A DNA stretch of 64,000 bases. Origin: Zoroaster sp. YZ-2022. Taxonomy: Eukaryota > Echinodermata > Asteroidea > Forcipulatida > Zoroasteridae. The stretch covers positions 7,810,135-7,874,134 of the forward strand of contig CM055819.1 of assembly GCA_029582265.1 (NCBI GenBank), written 5' to 3'. The position numbers and the translations under genes are program-made. Below are positions 10,246 to 22,152 of the stretch, in pieces. The notes under the pieces are model-generated. The model had not been told where the DNA came from. It made no database searches and saw nothing but the letters and a program-made list of their open reading frames with translations. Each line of letters opens with the position of its first letter. The stretch's first letter is position 1.

Positions 10246-10516
10246 GTCAATATGAGGTCGAGCGTTAAGAATGCAGCACTGAACCCCAGAGAAGAAAACC
10301 GTGGTCTTCATCAGAGTTACTCCCTGACAAACCGAGAAAAATTGAGAAAAAACTGATAAGTATTCACAGTGCCAAACCTTGATTGCATGCCAACTGTTTG
10401 AAGCAGCCCAACGGAAAGATGAGAGGTTACTTTTGCAAATCGAAGATAAAGATCTTGTGGGTTTGGAAGTTTGCTATCATTGTCTTTGCTATAATGAGTA
10501 TGTACCCAATTCTTGA
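10246..10516 (+). pseudogene. Captured exon B fragment in unit 1
   Basis: Follows a pyrimidine-rich tract and TTCAG acceptor (ends 10245). In unit 1 the frame is broken by an early double stop. The best copy is unit 3 (21296-21550), which shows a run of DERLLLQIEDKD then EVCYHCLCYNEY, a His/Cys pattern seen in uncharacterised metazoan proteins. Confidence 0.4.
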
Positions 10517-13500
10517 CAAGGCCAGATCCATCAGATGAAATACCTATTTGGTACAATGATGCATAAATAAAATTCTGTGAAGAAGTCATCCAGAAGAGAA
10601 TAATAAAAACAATGAAATTCTTTTCACAAAGTCATTACATCGTAAGTTCATCAAGTATGTACAAGAAGTGGAGGGAGTTGACTGGAGTTGACCCACAATC
10701 TGAAAACACGTCTGAAAAGTACATTTCCTACGCTGGTAATTCATAGATCATTTACTAAGAATACAATTGACTTGGTGTACACTCTCACTGCAAAAGAACT
10801 GGACAGCAGTGAAGGTGCTGGAAAAGCAGAGAGATTTTTACATGAAAGTGCATATCTTCACACACTCTTCAATGCATCAGCTGTACTATATAATACACTT
10901 TTAATGAAGAAATCACATGGCATTACAGCTGGCCATCAACTTCAGATGACTTATCCTTGCAGACTGCTTAACAAATGAGCCAGTAATTTTCAATTGCCTG
11001 CTTTGTTCATCTTACACTAGGACACTCATTCCACGACCCATTGAAAGTCTACTCTGATTGAGATGATATTGCCCCTTTAACCATTATCTTTAATTGAAAA
11101 ATTCTGTTGACTTTTTTTTCATGCACCAGTAACAGTTTTTTTAAAAGTGTGCTTAAGGTTCAACAATACTAGCCAAAACCAATTAATGCCAGGGACTACA
11201 GGTTCACTTGTTGGAATATTTAGTACTTCAGACAAAATTAATTTTTTTCATTGCAAATTAGACCTAGAAGTTTGGATAACCTTTATCCTGTATGAAATGG
11301 ATTATTATTGATGGGTGCAAAAATGGATGGAAAAGGAGTATCATGACCATGACAAAATAAAGCAGAAGTGTCATACAAAAGATAAATTTGTTTTGCATTT
11401 CCTTTATTTAAATAACTTATTAATTGTGTGTATTAACGAAGAATGTGTTTTATCAATTTAAATATTTACACAAAACATTGACAATTAATAACCAATACTG
11501 AACTTTTTAAAGATGATAAAAGATTTACAAATTGGTCTTTGATGTAGGCAGGGTTAGATCCAGGGTTGCCCAAAGAGGGTGGGGCTCAAGGCAAGGAGAT
11601 GGATGGAAAACGAAACCCCAAAATATTGAAATGTATGGTCAATTTAGAATGTTTTCACATGATTAATTAAATTGGAATACTACCCCACGACACCATGGAT
11701 CGTACCCTGGGAGTAAGGGTAGAGGACTGGGGATCAGACGTTCAGGGAGCAGTCGGGTTCAGACCCTTTTATTCAAGGCAATTTTTTTAAACTGGTTAAT
11801 TTCTTTACAATGACATCATCAAATATTCCCCAATATATGGAATCCCCTTTCCAAACTCTTCCAAACATAAAAACATAGCCCATGTGAACTATTCAAATTA
11901 TACAAAGTCCACATTGAAATGTACAGTTTTCTAAGAATGGCCGAAAGAGGGCGCTATTTTCATGTCATTCAAATGCAAATATCTGCCAAACTGGCAAGTT
12001 TCGTGATTGTGGATTTATATATTAGCAATTTACATGTAATGATCTATTAAACTGTTTCCACGCTCATGCCTGATATGTGTCACAAAACTCAATTTCTGAA
12101 CACATTTTCATTGCACACCCCGTGGTCAAGTCACACGCCGAACTTAACTCCCGTAGCCATAGTCTCTTGTCAAGTCGCACTTGGCACCACGAATGCAAAT
12201 TTTGTCATGAAACCTTTCTGAAGAGAAAACCATATTTACCAACTTCAAACTTAATTCGGTTGGAGGAATTTAAAATTATATGGGATGACTGAACCGGAAG
12301 TTAATGTATTCAGCACATTATATGTTATTTTCATTATATATAATAAAAACACATATCTCCTGAAGTAACTCTTGTTATTTTTAGGTGTTCGAGCGACAGC
12401 CATAGACAATAGACTAAATTAATGTATTTTTAAACAACTTTAGGTGATGACGCCATAACATGATGAATCCCCAAACACCTCGAGTTTGTTTTTAACAAAC
12501 TCTATACCTCTAGTTTCTTCTTCTTCTTCTTCTTCTTCTTCTTCTTCTTCCGAATAAGAATTATCCAGAGACAAAAACATAGTTGCAGAGTTCACAGAAC
12601 CTTAAAACTTCACACATAGTTAGACCTTAACATGTAGTTTTATGTCAAATTGTGACGTCATAGTGAGATCATCAGATATCGAATTACACTAAATCAAAGT
12701 TTAATATTTTCAAAAAATCATATCTCATGAACCACACACGATATTTTCACAGTCTTTGCACCATGTTATAGATCTTTAATTATGTGATTTTTCGTACACA
12801 GACGTGACCCCAATCCGACCTCTCCTTCCGGTCGAAACCGGAAGTTGAAAATTCTAAAGATTTAAAAATCATATCTCATGAACCACAGAAAATATTTTCA
12901 CAATCTTTGCATCATCTTACAGACCTTGAAATATGTCACATTTCTTACAGACATGACCCCAATTTGACCTCTCCTTCCGGTCGAAAACAGAAGTTTAAAC
13001 GAACAACTATTCAGAAGCACAGCCATACTGACGTTCTCTTACACACAGACATATCGGCCTATAGTGTGTGCGTTATCTAATTAGAATAGAATAGTTCGAG
13101 TTTACGAAGACCGCGCAGGTCATGACCTGCCATGCATGTACGCGCACAGTATGCAGCAGCAAAAACAATGGCTTCCCTGAATGTCGGGCCCGTCTGCAGA
13201 AAATGCGTCGCAGAAAATGTACTAATTTAGCATGGAATACAAATTGTTATCATTTTTGGAGATGAGTTGGACAAAGATTCTTTCATGTGCAAGTGGATGG
13301 AAGAAATAGACGGTATGGTTGAGTGTGATATTGCCAATGTCTAAGCATGGAGGAAGAAAATCTATTTTCCTTCCTCCACGGTCTAAGCGTTTATAGGGCT
13401 GTTGGAGCTAACGTACATAACATACGTCGCAGCTAACGTTACAGGTAATGTAGGAATTAATTTTAAAAGAATTTGAAAAATATCTGGACCTAATCAGACT

Positions 13501-14049
13501 ACATATATTTTGTAAAATAGTTGGACTTAGGCCTATATGAAAAATATCCTTGACAATTTAACTTATGTCTTCAGACTTTAATATCTCATTATGATCTGTC
13601 CCTCAGTATCGTGTAGTGACAATTTAAAAAAAAGATCATTCCTGGTGATTATTTTCAATAGTTAGGCTACAATGTTAATACCTTGACCAACAAAATAAAC
13701 TATAACCCTAACCACCCCAAATCCATCAAAATCCTGAAAGGGGCACTTTTGGGGGAAAAAAATCAGCACTGTTGAAAAATGGGATCTTTATAATGGAGTT
13801 TTATCAGATACTTAAAAGTAATAATACATGTATTGTAGTTGCACAAACATAACGTTGTACATGAGCCAAGAATATTCAACCTTTGGCGGTGTAAATAAGC
13901 ATGGAAATGAACTTCAAGCTGAACTAAAGTTTTGGGTTATTTTTTCATAGTGTATACAATGAAGATGGATGCTGACCCAATTATTTATTATTTTACATGT
14001 ATGGATGAATAGCCGACATTCCTAAAATTAATTACCATTCGATTTACAG

Positions 14050-14144
14050 ATTTATGGGTACCACTCTGAGTGGTACAAATGCTTCCATGCCATTTGCAGG
14101 GCTGAGAGGAAGAAATAAGATTAAGAAGAAACAGAAACATCAAG
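14050..14144 (+). pseudogene. Captured exon A fragment in unit 2
   Basis: Same splice-bounded block as 9095-9189, nearly identical, with the same in-frame stop. Confidence 0.4.
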
Positions 14145-14170
14145 GTAGGCAAATATTGAAAAATACGGGT

Positions 14171-14595
14171 AGAATGTCGCATCCGACCGCCACTTTTTCT
14201 CATTCAGTATAACCATTAAAGTAATCTTACCTACCTCGTAAGGTGGAGAACATATGGATGATGATGGACATATACTTCACATTATTCCAGGATATTTATT
14301 TTATGAAAAATCAGCCATTTTGCTATACGATGAATTCCCCAGTCATGTCAGTCTGATGTCGTAAACTCCACAATTAGTGACCAACACAGTCATTTGTACA
14401 TGCGCAGTGGCAACTATAATATGATCCTTCTATTTTCTGAAGGGGAGGATTTTTTAGAAGGGAAATAAAAGTGGATTTTAAAGATAGTTTCGCTTTCTGT
14501 ACCACCAAAAATCGATAGAATAATTTTTAACTGGTTAGTGGTTGCAAAAAAATTCCCCAAAACCCTTTAAAAGTGGTGGTCGGATACGACATTCT
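14171..14595. mobile_element. Palindromic MITE nested in unit 2
   Basis: Orthologous copy of the MITE at 9216-9637, with the same inverted ends and position. Confidence 0.6.
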
Positions 14596-14628
14596 TTCCA
14601 AAAATTCAATCAAGTTTCAAGTATGCAG

Positions 14629-15039
14629 TAAGCTTGGGCGATAACGATTTTTTTTATCCACGATATATCGGCAAACATATTGCAATTTTCAATAATATCG
14701 CAATTCTTTTTTTGCATTCATGCATGATTGCTTTAGAGCCAATAACCACAGGTATGTACCCCTCTACAAGTGTCACAATAAATTGCAAATTTATTTGCAG
14801 AGCGTGTATGTACTTCTGAAGTAGTTTGCTTTTGTTTCTCATTTCTAAAAGCTCAAAAGACTAATGGTTTTATTTCCATGGAATGTCTGACTTGACTCAC
14901 AATGTCGATTTATATTTTATTGTGATATATTTGTATTCGCGATTCGCCGATATGCCGATAACTTAAATAGGTTCTCGATATTGTAATCGAATAAAAAAGT
15001 TATCGCAATATTCGATATCGTGTTTATCGCCCAAGCTTA
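14629..15039. mobile_element. hAT-like MITE nested in unit 2
   Basis: 411 bp with TAAGCTTGGGCGATAA inverted ends and an exact 8-bp target duplication GTATGCAG (14621-14628 and 15040-15047). This is the cleanest of the three copies. Confidence 0.7.
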
Positions 15040-15223
15040 GTATGCAGTAAAATTGTTTCTAGTTATATGTTGCTTTTTCGTTTCTTTCTATCTGTTTACC
15101 TTGTCTTGTGTGTGTACTTTTGTTAATTTTCACTCTCTTTTTGTCTACAATGCCCATTCCCCATACTCACTTATTTCTCTATTTCTGTTAAATATTTATC
15201 ATTCTTTCTTCATACATATTCAG

Positions 15224-15494
15224 GTCAATATGAGCTCGAGCGGTAAGAACGCAGCACTGAACCCCAGAGAAGAAAACCGTGGTCTTCATCAGACTTACTC
15301 CTGACAAACCGAGAAAATTGAGAAAAAAAACTGATAAGTATTCACAGTGCCAAACCTTGATTGCATGCCAACTGTTTGAAGCAGCCCAACGGAAAGATGA
15401 GAGGTTACTTTTGCAAATCGAAGATAAAGATCTTGTGGGTTTAGAAGTTTGCTATCACTGTCTTTGCTATAATGAGTATGTACCCAATTCTTGA
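15224..15494 (+). pseudogene. Captured exon B fragment in unit 2
   Basis: Same splice-acceptor-bounded fragment as 10246-10516. It is split by a frame change near 15300, after which DERLLLQIEDKD and the YHCLCYNEY pattern remain open to the stop. Confidence 0.4.
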
Positions 15495-17601
15495 CAAGGC
15501 CAGATCCATCAGATGAAATACCTATTTGGTACAATGATGCATAAATAAATTTCTGTGAAGAAGTCATCCAGAAGAGAATAATAAAAACAATGAAATTCTT
15601 TTCACAAAGTCATTACATCGTAAGTTCATCAAGTACATGTATGTACAAGAAGTGGAGGGAGTTGATTGGAGTTGACCCACAATCTGAAAACACGTCTGAA
15701 AAGTACATTTCCTACGCTGGTAATTCATAGATCATTTACTAAGAATACAGTTGACTTGGTGTACAGCCAAACTCTCCCTGCAAAAGAACTGGTATAGAGA
15801 CTGCAGTTGGCTCAGATACATTATGTACTGATACTGATACAGACAGCAGTTAAGGTGCTGGAGAAGCAGAGAGATTTTTACATAAAAGTGCATATCTTCA
15901 CACACTCTTCAATGCATCAGCTGTACTATATAATACACTTATAATGAAGAAATCACATGGCATTACAGTTGCCCTGGCCATCAACTTCAGATGACTTATC
16001 CTTGCACACTGCTTAACAAATGAGCCAGTAATTTTCAATTGCCTGCTTTGTTCATCTTACACTAGGACACTGATTCCATGATCCGTTGAAAGTCTACTCT
16101 GATTGAGATGATATTGCCCCTTTAACCATTATCTTTAATTGAAAAATTCTGTTGACTTTCTTTTCATGCACCAGTAAAAGGTTTAACAATACTAGCCAAA
16201 ACCAATTAATGCCAGGGACTACAGGTTCACTTGTTGGAATATTTAGTACTTCAGAAAAAGATTATTCTTTTCATTGCAAATTAGACCTAGAAGTTTGGAT
16301 AACCTTTATCCTGTATGAAATGGATTATTATTGATGGGTGCAAAAATGGATGGAAAAGGAGTATCATGACCATGACAAAATAAAGCAGAAGTGTCATTTC
16401 CTTTATTACTTATTAATTGTGTGTATTAACGAAGAATGTGTTTTATCAATTTAAATATTTACACAAAACATTGACAATTAATAACCAATACTGAACTTTT
16501 TAAAGATGATCAAAGATTTACAAATTGGTCTCTGATGTAGGCAGGGTTAGAATCAGGGTTGCCCAAAGCGGGTGGGGCTCAAGGCAAGGAGATGGGGGAT
16601 GGGAAACGAAACCCCAAAATATTGAGATGTATGGTCAATTTAGATTGTTTTCACATGATCAATTAAATTGGAATACTACCCCAAGACAACATGGATCTTA
16701 CCCTGGGAGTAAGGGGTAGAGGACTGGGGGATCAGACGGGTTGAGACCTTTTATTCAAGGCAATTTTTTTTAAACTGGTTCATTTTTTACAATGACAAAT
16801 ATTCCCCAAATATGGAATCCCCTTTCCAAACTCTTCCAAACTCTTCCAAACATAAAAACATAGCCCATGTGAACTATTCAAATTATACAAAATTGAAATG
16901 TACATTAAAATGTACAGTTTTCTAAAAATGGCCGAAAGAGGGCGCTATTTTCATGTCATTCAAATGCAAATATCTGCCAAACGGGCAAGTTTCGTGATTG
17001 TGGATTTATATATTAGCAATTTACATGTAATGATCTACTGTTTCCACGCTCATGCCTGATATGTGTCACAAAACTCAATTTCTGAACACACTTTCATTGC
17101 ACACCCCCTAGTCTAGTAGTCTGAAGTCAAATTACACGCCGAACTTATCTCTCGTAGCCATAGTCTCTTGTCAAGTCGCACTTGACACCACTGATGCGAG
17201 TTTTGTCATGAAACCTTTCTGAAGAGAAAACCATATTTACCAAGTTCAGACTTAATTTGGTTGGAGAATTTAAAATTATATGGGATGACTGAACCGGAAG
17301 TTAATGTATTCAGCACATGTTATTTTCATTATATATCATAAAAACACATATCTCCTGAAGTAACTCATATTATGAGGAACAATTTTGTGAAGTATGAATG
17401 ACGTCACATAATTGAACCAGAAGTTAATGTATTCAGTATAACACAATATGTGGTATTTTATATATATTACATATTATGAAAACTCATATCTCCTGAAGTA
17501 ACTCTTGTCTTTTAATAACTTTAGGTGATGATGTCATATTAGGCGCACTCGAACACCTTGAGTTTGTTTTTAACAAACTCTATACCTCTAGTTTTTTTCT
17601 T

Positions 17602-17632
<31 letters not shown>

Positions 17633-18177
17633 ATAAGAATTATCCAGAGACAAAAACATAGTTGCAGAGTTCACAGAACCTTAAAACTTCACACATAGTT
17701 AGACCTTAACATGTAGTTTTATGTCAAATTGTGACGTCGTAGTGAGATCATCAGATATCGAATTACACTAAATCATAGTTTAATATTTTCAAAAAATCAT
17801 ATCTCATGAACCACAAACGATATTTTCACAGTCATTGCACCATGTTACAGATCTTTAATTATGTGATTTTTCGTACACAAACGTGACCCCAATCCGACCT
17901 CTCCTTCTGGTCGAAACCGGAAGTTGAAAATAAAAAAATAAAATAAAAATTCAAAAAATCATATCTCATGAACCACAGAAAATATTTTCACAATCTTTGC
18001 ATCATCTGAAAGACCTTGAACTATGTCACATTTCTTACACAGACATGACCCCAATTTGACCTCTCCTTCCGGTCGAAAACAGAAGTTTAAAAGAACAACT
18101 ATTCAGAAGCACAGCCATACTGACGTTCTCTTACACACAGACATATCGGCCTATAGTGTGTGTATATGCAGTATCTA

Positions 18178-19873
18178 ATTAGAATATAATACTTCTAGTT
18201 TACGAAGACCGCGCAGGTCATGACCCGCCATGCATGCGCGCGCAGCATGCAACAGCAAAAACAATGGCTTCCCTGTTGGGCCCGTCTGCAGAAAATGCGT
18301 CGCAGAAAATGTACTAACTACTATTAATTTGTCTAGCATGGAATCCAAATTGTTATCATTTTTGGAAATGAGTTGGACAAAGTTTCTTTCATGTGCAAGT
18401 GGATGGAAGAAATAGATGGTATGGTTGAGTGTGATATTGCCAATAAACCATGTCTAACCATGGAGCAACGAATGGTTTAACGTTAGTTAGGGCTATTGGA
18501 GCTAACGTACATAACATAGGGGCCTAACATAAGTATAAATAATAAAGCGATCGCCACGTCGCTGGTCATGCTGGTAACGAACAACTCTCAGAATCTCTGT
18601 TACAGCTAACGTTACAGGTAATGTAGGAATTATTTTTAAAAGAATTTGACAAATATCTGGACCTAATCAGACTACATATTTTTTGTAAAATAGTTGGACT
18701 TAGGCCTAGGCCTATATGAAAAATATCCTTGACAATTTAACATATCGTCAGACTTTTTAATATCTCATTCTCGTCTGTCCCTCAATATCGTGTCTAGTAT
18801 TGTTGTTGACATCATTATCATACTTTTTAGTGACAATTTCAAAAAAGATCATTCCTGGTGATTATTTTCAATAGTTACCATGACCAACAAAATAACCTTG
18901 ACCAACAAAATAAACTATAACCCTAACCACCCCAAATCCATCAAAATCCTGAAAGGGGCACTTTTGGGGAAAAAAATCAGCACTGTTGAAAAATACTAAA
19001 TAGGATCTTTATAATGGAGTTTTTTATCAGATACTTAGAATAGAATAGTTCGAGTTTACGAAGACCGCGCAGGTCATGACCTGCCATGCATGCGCTATGC
19101 ACGCGCACAGTACCATGCAGCAGCAAAAACAATGGCTTCCCTGAGTGTCGGGCCCGTCTGCAGAAAATGCGTCGCAGAAAATGTACTATTAATAATAATT
19201 TGTCTAGCATGGAATCCAAATTGTTATCATTTTTGGAAATGAGTTGGACAAAGTTTCTTTCATGTGCAAGTGGATGGAAGCAATAGACGGTATGGTTGAG
19301 TGTGATATTGCCAATGTCCATGTCTAACCATAGAGAAAGGACACCGAGCAAGGAATGGTCTAACGTTAGGGCTGTTGGAGCTAACGTACATAACAACGTC
19401 GCTGGTAATGAACAATCACAGAATCTCTGTTACAGCTAACGTTACAGGTAATGTAGGAATTAATTTTAAAAGAATTTGAAAAATATCTGGACCTAATCAG
19501 ACTACATATTTTTTGTAAAATAGTTGGACTTAGGCCTATATCAACATATATGAAAAATATCCTTGACAATTTAACTTATGTCGTCAGACTTTTAATATCT
19601 CATTGTGGTCTGTCCCTCAGTATTGTGTCTGTTGTTATTGACATTATTATACTTTTTTTGTGACAATTTCAAAAAAAGATCATTCTTGGTGATTATTTTC
19701 AATAGTTACCATGTTAATACCTTGACCAACAAAATAACCTTGACCAACAAAATAAACTATAACCCTAACCACCCCAAATCCATCAAAATCCTGAAAGGGG
19801 CACTTTTTTGGGAAAGAAATCAGCACTGTTGAAAAATGGGATCTTTATAATGGAAGTTTATCAGATACTTAAA
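18178..19873. repeat. Internal direct duplication of about 0.85 kb in unit 3
   Basis: About 18178-19034 is repeated at about 19035-19873. Both copies run from the TTAGAAT...TTTACGAAGACCGCGCAGG block to the GATCTTTATAATGG block followed by ATCAGATACTT. Units 1 and 2 have one copy. Confidence 0.75.
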
Positions 19874-20102
19874 AGTTAAAAGTAATACTAGTTGCACAAA
19901 CATAACTTTGTACATGAGCCAAGAATATTCAACCTTTGGCGGTGTAAATAAGCATGGAAATGAACTTCAAGCTGAACTAAAGTTTTGGGTTATTTTTTCA
20001 TAGTGTATACAATGAAGATGGCTGCTGACCCAATTATTTATTATTTTACATGTATGGATGAATAGCTGACATTTCTAAAATTAATTACCATTTGATTTAC
20101 AG

Positions 20103-20188
20103 ATTTATGGGTACCACTCTGAGTGGTACAAATGCTTCCATGCCATTTGCAGGGAGAGGAAGACATGAGAAGAAACAGAAACATCAAG
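20103..20188 (+). pseudogene. Captured exon A fragment in unit 3
   Basis: Same block as 9095-9189 with a 9-bp deletion. Acceptor AG and donor GTAGGC are retained. Confidence 0.4.
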
Positions 20189-20214
20189 GTAGGCAAATAT
20201 TGAAAAATTCGGTT

Positions 20215-20662
20215 AGAATGTTGTATCGAACCGCCACTTTTTCTCATTCAATATAACCAATAAAGTAATCTTACCTACCTTCATGTAGTAAGGTGGAGAA
20301 CATATGGATGATGATGGACATATACTTCAAATTATTCCAGGATATTTATTTCATGAAAAATAATCCATTTGGTATACGATGAATTCCTCAGTCATGTCAG
20401 TCTGATGTTGTAAACTCCACAATTAGTGACCAACACAGTCATTGTACATGCGCAGTGGCAACTATAATATGATCGTTCTATTTTCTGAAGGGGAGGATTT
20501 TTTAGAAGGGAAATAAAGTCCGAAAACCATCATAAAAGTGGATTTTAAAGATAGTTTTCGCTTTCTGTACCACCAAAAATCGATAGAATAATTTTTAACT
20601 GGTTAGTGGTTGCACAAATTTCCAAAAAACCCTTAAAAAGTGGCGGTCGGATATGACATTCT
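20215..20662. mobile_element. Palindromic MITE nested in unit 3
   Basis: Copy of the 9216-9637 MITE, with a slightly diverged left end and about 25 bp extra inside. Confidence 0.55.
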
Positions 20663-20695
20663 TTCCAAAAATTCAATCAAGTTTCAAGTATTCAG

Positions 20696-21114
20696 TAAGC
20701 TTGGGCAATAACGATTTTTTTTTATCCACGATATATCGGCAAACATATATTGCAATTTTCAATAATATCGCAATTCTTTTTTTGCATTCATGCATGATTG
20801 CTTTAGAGCCAATAACCACAGGTGTGTTCCCCTCTACAAGTGTCACAATAAATTTCTAATTTATTTGCAGAGCGTGTATGTACTTCTGAAGGTTGCTTTT
20901 GTTTCTCATTTCTAAAAGCTCAAAAGACTAATGATTTTATTTCCATGGAATTTCTGACTTGACTCACAATGTCAATTTATATTTTATTGTGATATATTTG
21001 TATTCGCGATATGCCGATAACTTAAATAGGTTCTCGATATTGTAATCGAATAAAAAAGTTATCGCAAAAAAAAGTTATCGCAATATTCGATATCATGTTT
21101 ATTGCCCAAGCTTA
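20696..21114. mobile_element. hAT-like MITE nested in unit 3
   Basis: Copy of the MITE at 9670 and 14629 with the same TAAGCTTGGGC ends. The 8-bp flanks are diverged (GTATTCAG left, GTATCCAG right). Confidence 0.6.
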
Positions 21115-21295
21115 GTATCCAGTAAAATTGTTTCTAGTTATATGTTGCTTTTCGTTTCTTTCTATCTGTTTACCTTGTCTTGTGTGTTTACTTTTGTTAA
21201 TTTTCACTCTCTTTTGTCTACAATGCCCATTCCCTTACTCACTTATTCCTCTATTTCTATTAAATATTTATCATTCTTTCTTCATACATATTCAG

Positions 21296-21550
21296 GTCAA
21301 TATGAGGTTGAGTGGTAAGAATGCAGCACTGAACCCCAGAGAAGAAAACCGTGGTCTTCATCAGAGTTACTCCCTGACAAACCGCGAAAAATTGTATTCA
21401 CAGTGCCAAACCTTGATTGCATGCCAACTGTTTGAAGCAGCCCAATGGAAAGATGAGAGGTTACTTTTGCAAATCGAAGATAAAGATCATGTGGGTTTAG
21501 AAGTTTGCTATCATTGTCTTTGCTATAATGAGTATGTACCCAATTCTTGA
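21296..21550 (+). pseudogene. Captured exon B fragment in unit 3, open copy
   Basis: The least damaged copy, open from the acceptor to a TGA at 21548-21550. It contains CQTLIACQLFEAA, then DERLLLQIEDKD, then EVCYHCLCYNEY. A further block with LKTRLKSTFP lies downstream near 21740. The source gene is not identified. Intron-like flanks indicate DNA-level capture. Confidence 0.45.
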
Positions 21551-21896
21551 CAAGGCCAGATCCATCAGACGAAATACCTATTTGGCACAATGATGCATAA
21601 ATAAAATTCTGTGAAGAAGTCATCCAGAAGAAAATAATAAAAACAATGAAATACTTTTCACAAAGTCATTATATCGTAAGTTCATCAAGTGCGTACAAGA
21701 AGTGGAGGGAGTTGACTGCAGTAAGTACAGGTCCCACAATCTGAAAACACGTCTGAAAAGTACATTTCCTACGCTGGAAATTCATAGATCATTTACTAAG
21801 AATACAATTGACATGGTGTACAGCCAATCTCTCACTGCAAAAGAACTGGTAGAGACTGCAGTTGGCTCAGATACATTATGTACTGATACTGATATA

Positions 21897-22152
21897 CACT
21901 CACTGACCATAAGTATTGCAACACACACCAATGTTCAGTTTGGAGAACTGTGTTACAATAATTTATTTTATTTTATTTACACTACTTAAGACTTCTTGAA
22001 AGTGCCTATGTTTTGAAGTCAATGTTCTTTTTTACTGTTCTTGCTCGGAAATTATGTAATACACAATTGATGAAATCAGACGAAATGATCATCTCACCTG
22101 TTACTGTAAAGTGCTATTTTGCGCATGTTGCAATACTTTTGGCCAGTGAGTG
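21897..22152. mobile_element. Tc1/mariner-type MITE in unit 3
   Basis: 256 bp with inverted ends CACTCACTGACCATAAGTAT and the complement of CACTCACTGGCCAAAAGTAT, flanked by TA on both sides (21895-21896, 22153-22154). Units 1 and 2 have the empty site, so it inserted after amplification. Confidence 0.8.

Larger units (their letters stand above)
7524..12514 (+). mobile_element. Helitron-like unit 1
   Basis: The 5' end is a TTC-rich tract followed by CGAATAAGAATTATCC. The 3' end is a stem-loop (GAGTTTGTT/AACAAACTC at 12482-12502), then TATACCT, then CTAGT at 12510-12514 followed by T. A stem-loop a few bases before terminal CTRRT, without inverted terminal repeats or target duplication, is the Helitron signature. 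No Rep/helicase gene is present, so it is non-autonomous. It contains splice-site-flanked exon fragments and two palindromic MITEs shared with units 2 and 3. Confidence 0.7.
12515..17592 (+). mobile_element. Helitron-like unit 2, head-to-tail with unit 1
   Basis: It begins right after the CTAGT of unit 1 with a (TTC)n tract and CGAATAAGAATTATCC, and ends with the same stem-loop (17560-17580) and CTAGT at 17588-17592. It is collinear with unit 1 along its length with small indels. A private short hairpin lies near 13347-13379. Head-to-tail arrays without spacers are expected from rolling-circle transposition. Confidence 0.7.
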
